Assembly: GCA_009924185.1 (NCBI GenBank)
Contig: RFSC01000046.1
Span: 1-6,317 of the forward strand
Reading direction: 5' to 3'
Length of the DNA: 6,317 nt
From: Actinomycetota bacterium
GTDB lineage: Bacteria; Actinomycetota; Actinomycetes; Nanopelagicales; Nanopelagicaceae
The position numbers and the translations under genes are program-made. The notes beneath the pieces are model-generated. The model was not told the DNA's origin. It made no database searches and saw only the letters and a list, made by a program, of their open reading frames with translations. Shown here one piece after another: positions 4,551 through 6,317 of this stretch (positions are counted from its first letter, which is position 1; each line of letters begins with the position of its first letter).

Positions 4551-6317
4551 ATGTTAGATGTCAACTTTTTCGATGAGTTAAGAATCGGTCTCGCATCTGC
4601 GGGCAACATTCGTGAGTGGTCATTTGGTGAGGTTAAGAAGCCAGAGACCATTAACTACCGTACTTTGAAGCCGGAAAAAGATGGTCTCTTTGATGAGAAG
4701 ATCTTCGGCCCAACCCGCGACTGGGAATGCTATTGCGGTAAGTACAAGCGTGTACGTTTCAAGGGAATTATCTGCGAGCGCTGCGGTGTCGAAGTTACCC
4801 GTGCCAAGGTTCGTCGTGAACGTATGGGTCACATCGAACTTGCTGCACCAGTAACCCACATCTGGTACTTCAAGGGTGTTCCATCACGTCTTGGTTACCT
4901 ACTTGATCTTGCTCCAAAGGATCTAGAGAAGGTCATTTACTTCGCTGCTTACATGATTACTGAGGTTGATACCGAAGGTCGTGAAGAGGATCTACCAAAG
5001 CTTGAGAAGAAGCTTCATGCAGATCGCAAGAAGATTGAAACCAAGCGTGACAATGATCTTGCTGCTCGCCAGGAAAAGATGGAGAGCGATCTTGCAGAGC
5101 TTGAAGACGAGGGTGCAAAGGCTGACCAGCGTCGCAAAGTTCGCGAAGCAGGAGAGCGTGAACTAAAGAATCTCCGCGATCGTGCCCAAAAGGAATTGGA
5201 TCGTCTCGAAGAGGTCTGGACCCGTTTCAAGAATCTAAAGGTTCAGGATCTTGAAGGTGATGAGAATCTTTATCGCGAAATGCGCGATAGATATGGCATG
5301 TACTTCAAAGGCTTTATGGGAGCTGCTGCAATTCAGAAGCGTCTTGAAACCTTTGATCTAAAGGCAGAGTTTGCAAAACTCACCGAGCTTGCTGAAACCG
5401 GCAAAGGTCAGAAGAAGACCCGTGCGATTAAGCGTCTCAAGGTTGTTAACTCATTCTTGAGCACCTCAAACAATCCAGCATCTATGGTCTTGGATTGTGT
5501 ACCGGTTATTCCACCAGATCTTCGCCCGATGGTTCAGCTAGATGGTGGCCGCTTTGCGACCTCAGATCTAAATGATCTTTATCGCCGTGTTATCAACCGT
5601 AACAACCGTTTGAAGCGTTTGGTTGATCTCGGTGCACCTGAAATTATCGTTAACAACGAAAAGCGTATGTTGCAGGAAGCGGTTGACGCTCTCTTCGACA
5701 ACGGTCGTCGTGGTCGTCCAGTTACAGGACCAGGAAACCGTCCGCTTAAATCACTATCTGACATGCTTAAAGGTAAGCAGGGTCGCTTCCGTCAGAACTT
5801 GCTTGGAAAGCGCGTTGATTACTCAGGCCGTTCAGTAATCGTTGTTGGTCCTCAGCTCAAACTGCATCAGTGCGGTTTGCCAAAGCAGATGGCGCTCGAA
5901 TTATTCAAGCCATTCGTAATGAAGCGCTTGGTTGATTTGAACCATGCACAAAATATTAAGAGCGCAAAGCGTATGGTTGAGCGTTCACGTTCAGTAGTTT
6001 GGGATGTTCTCGAAGAGGTAATCGCCGAGCACCCAGTACTTCTAAACCGTGCACCAACCTTGCACCGTCTTGGTATCCAAGCTTTCGAACCTAAGTTGAT
6101 CGAAGGTAAGGCAATTCAGATTCACCCACTCGTATGTACCGCGTTTAACGCTGACTTCGACGGTGACCAGATGGCGGTACACGTGCCACTTTCTGCTGAA
6201 GCCCAAGCTGAAGCACGCATCTTGATGCTTTCATCAAACAACATTCTCTCGCCAGCATCTGGTCGACCACTTACCGCTCCTACTCAGGACATGGTTCTTG
6301 GTCTCTACTTCTTGACC
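4551..6317 (+). CDS. rpoC: RNA polymerase beta' subunit, N-terminal 589 residues (3' end outside window)
   Basis: Beta' forms the clamp and holds the catalytic magnesium of RNA polymerase. The frame is open from ATG to the last base. It opens MLDVNFFDELRIGLASAGN, the standard actinobacterial start. Cys60, Cys62, Cys75 and Cys78 form the N-terminal zinc site. Residues about 145-222 are a charged coiled coil typical of actinobacterial beta'. GRFRQNLLGKRVDYSGRSVI (411-430) is the conserved switch 2 region, LNRAPTLHRLGIQAFEP (from about 498) follows, and NADFDGDQM (533-541) supplies the three metal-binding Asp at 535, 537 and 539. The window ends shortly after SSNNILSPASGRP. Actinobacterial beta' is about 1300 residues, so a little under half is present. 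No gaps, frameshifts or missing key residues are visible here, in contrast to rpoB and rplJ. It is translated directly after rpoB. Confidence 0.98.
   Translation, partial: MLDVNFFDELRIGLASAGNIREWSFGEVKKPETINYRTLKPEKDGLFDEKIFGPTRDWECYCGKYKRVRFKGIICERCGVEVTRAKVRRERMGHIELAAPVTHIWYFKGVPSRLGYLLDLAPKDLEKVIYFAAYMITEVDTEGREEDLPKLEKKLHADRKKIETKRDNDLAARQEKMESDLAELEDEGAKADQRRKVREAGERELKNLRDRAQKELDRLEEVWTRFKNLKVQDLEGDENLYREMRDRYGMYFKGFMGAAAIQKRLETFDLKAEFAKLTELAETGKGQKKTRAIKRLKVVNSFLSTSNNPASMVLDCVPVIPPDLRPMVQLDGGRFATSDLNDLYRRVINRNNRLKRLVDLGAPEIIVNNEKRMLQEAVDALFDNGRRGRPVTGPGNRPLKSLSDMLKGKQGRFRQNLLGKRVDYSGRSVIVVGPQLKLHQCGLPKQMALELFKPFVMKRLVDLNHAQNIKSAKRMVERSRSVVWDVLEEVIAEHPVLLNRAPTLHRLGIQAFEPKLIEGKAIQIHPLVCTAFNADFDGDQMAVHVPLSAEAQAEARILMLSSNNILSPASGRPLTAPTQDMVLGLYFLT

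Overview
The window is the ribosomal-stalk and RNA polymerase gene block of an actinobacterium, all on the + strand: the 3' part of rplA (L1), rplJ (L10), rplL (L7/L12), rpoB (beta) and the first 589 codons of rpoC (beta'). The beta and beta' proteins match the actinobacterial type throughout. Beta has a tail ending PSSVEEV. Beta' starts MLDVNFFDELRIGL, carries the Cys60/62/75/78 zinc site and a long coiled-coil insert near residues 145-222, and has the NADFDGDQM catalytic loop at 533-541, the register I recall for mycobacterial beta'. Base composition is close to balanced rather than GC-rich and the intergenic gaps are short. This suggests a small-genome freshwater actinobacterium of the Nanopelagicales (acI) type, but that placement is inference.

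Layout: 2-142 is the end of an L1 reading frame, which runs without a stop into L10 lacking its N-terminus (143-721). rplL (740-1126) follows after 18 bases. The 220 bases from 1127 to 1346 hold a GC-rich hairpin with a short T run (terminator or attenuator), a tandem imperfect repeat, a plausible housekeeping promoter, a perfect 8-bp inverted repeat and a strong Shine-Dalgarno that points to a TTG start for rpoB at 1347. rpoB is read to a premature stop at 4452-4454. The genuine last 27 codons of beta lie in another frame at 4450-4530, and about 89 conserved residues between the two parts are absent. rpoC starts at 4551 and runs off the window.

The genes work together in the usual way: L1, L10 and L7/L12 build the mobile stalks of the 50S subunit that handle tRNA exit and factor recruitment, and beta plus beta' form the catalytic core of RNA polymerase. 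The attenuator-plus-promoter gap lets ribosomal protein output exceed polymerase output.

The important observation is damage rather than a new system. Two separate stretches of essential, highly conserved sequence are missing: the rplA/rplJ boundary with its intergenic region, and the beta C-terminal core. Both joins are abrupt and the flanking sequence is otherwise clean. As written, neither L10 nor beta should work, so the simplest reading is that this contig carries two assembly or amplification deletions. I see no mobile element, RNA gene, CRISPR array or undescribed system.
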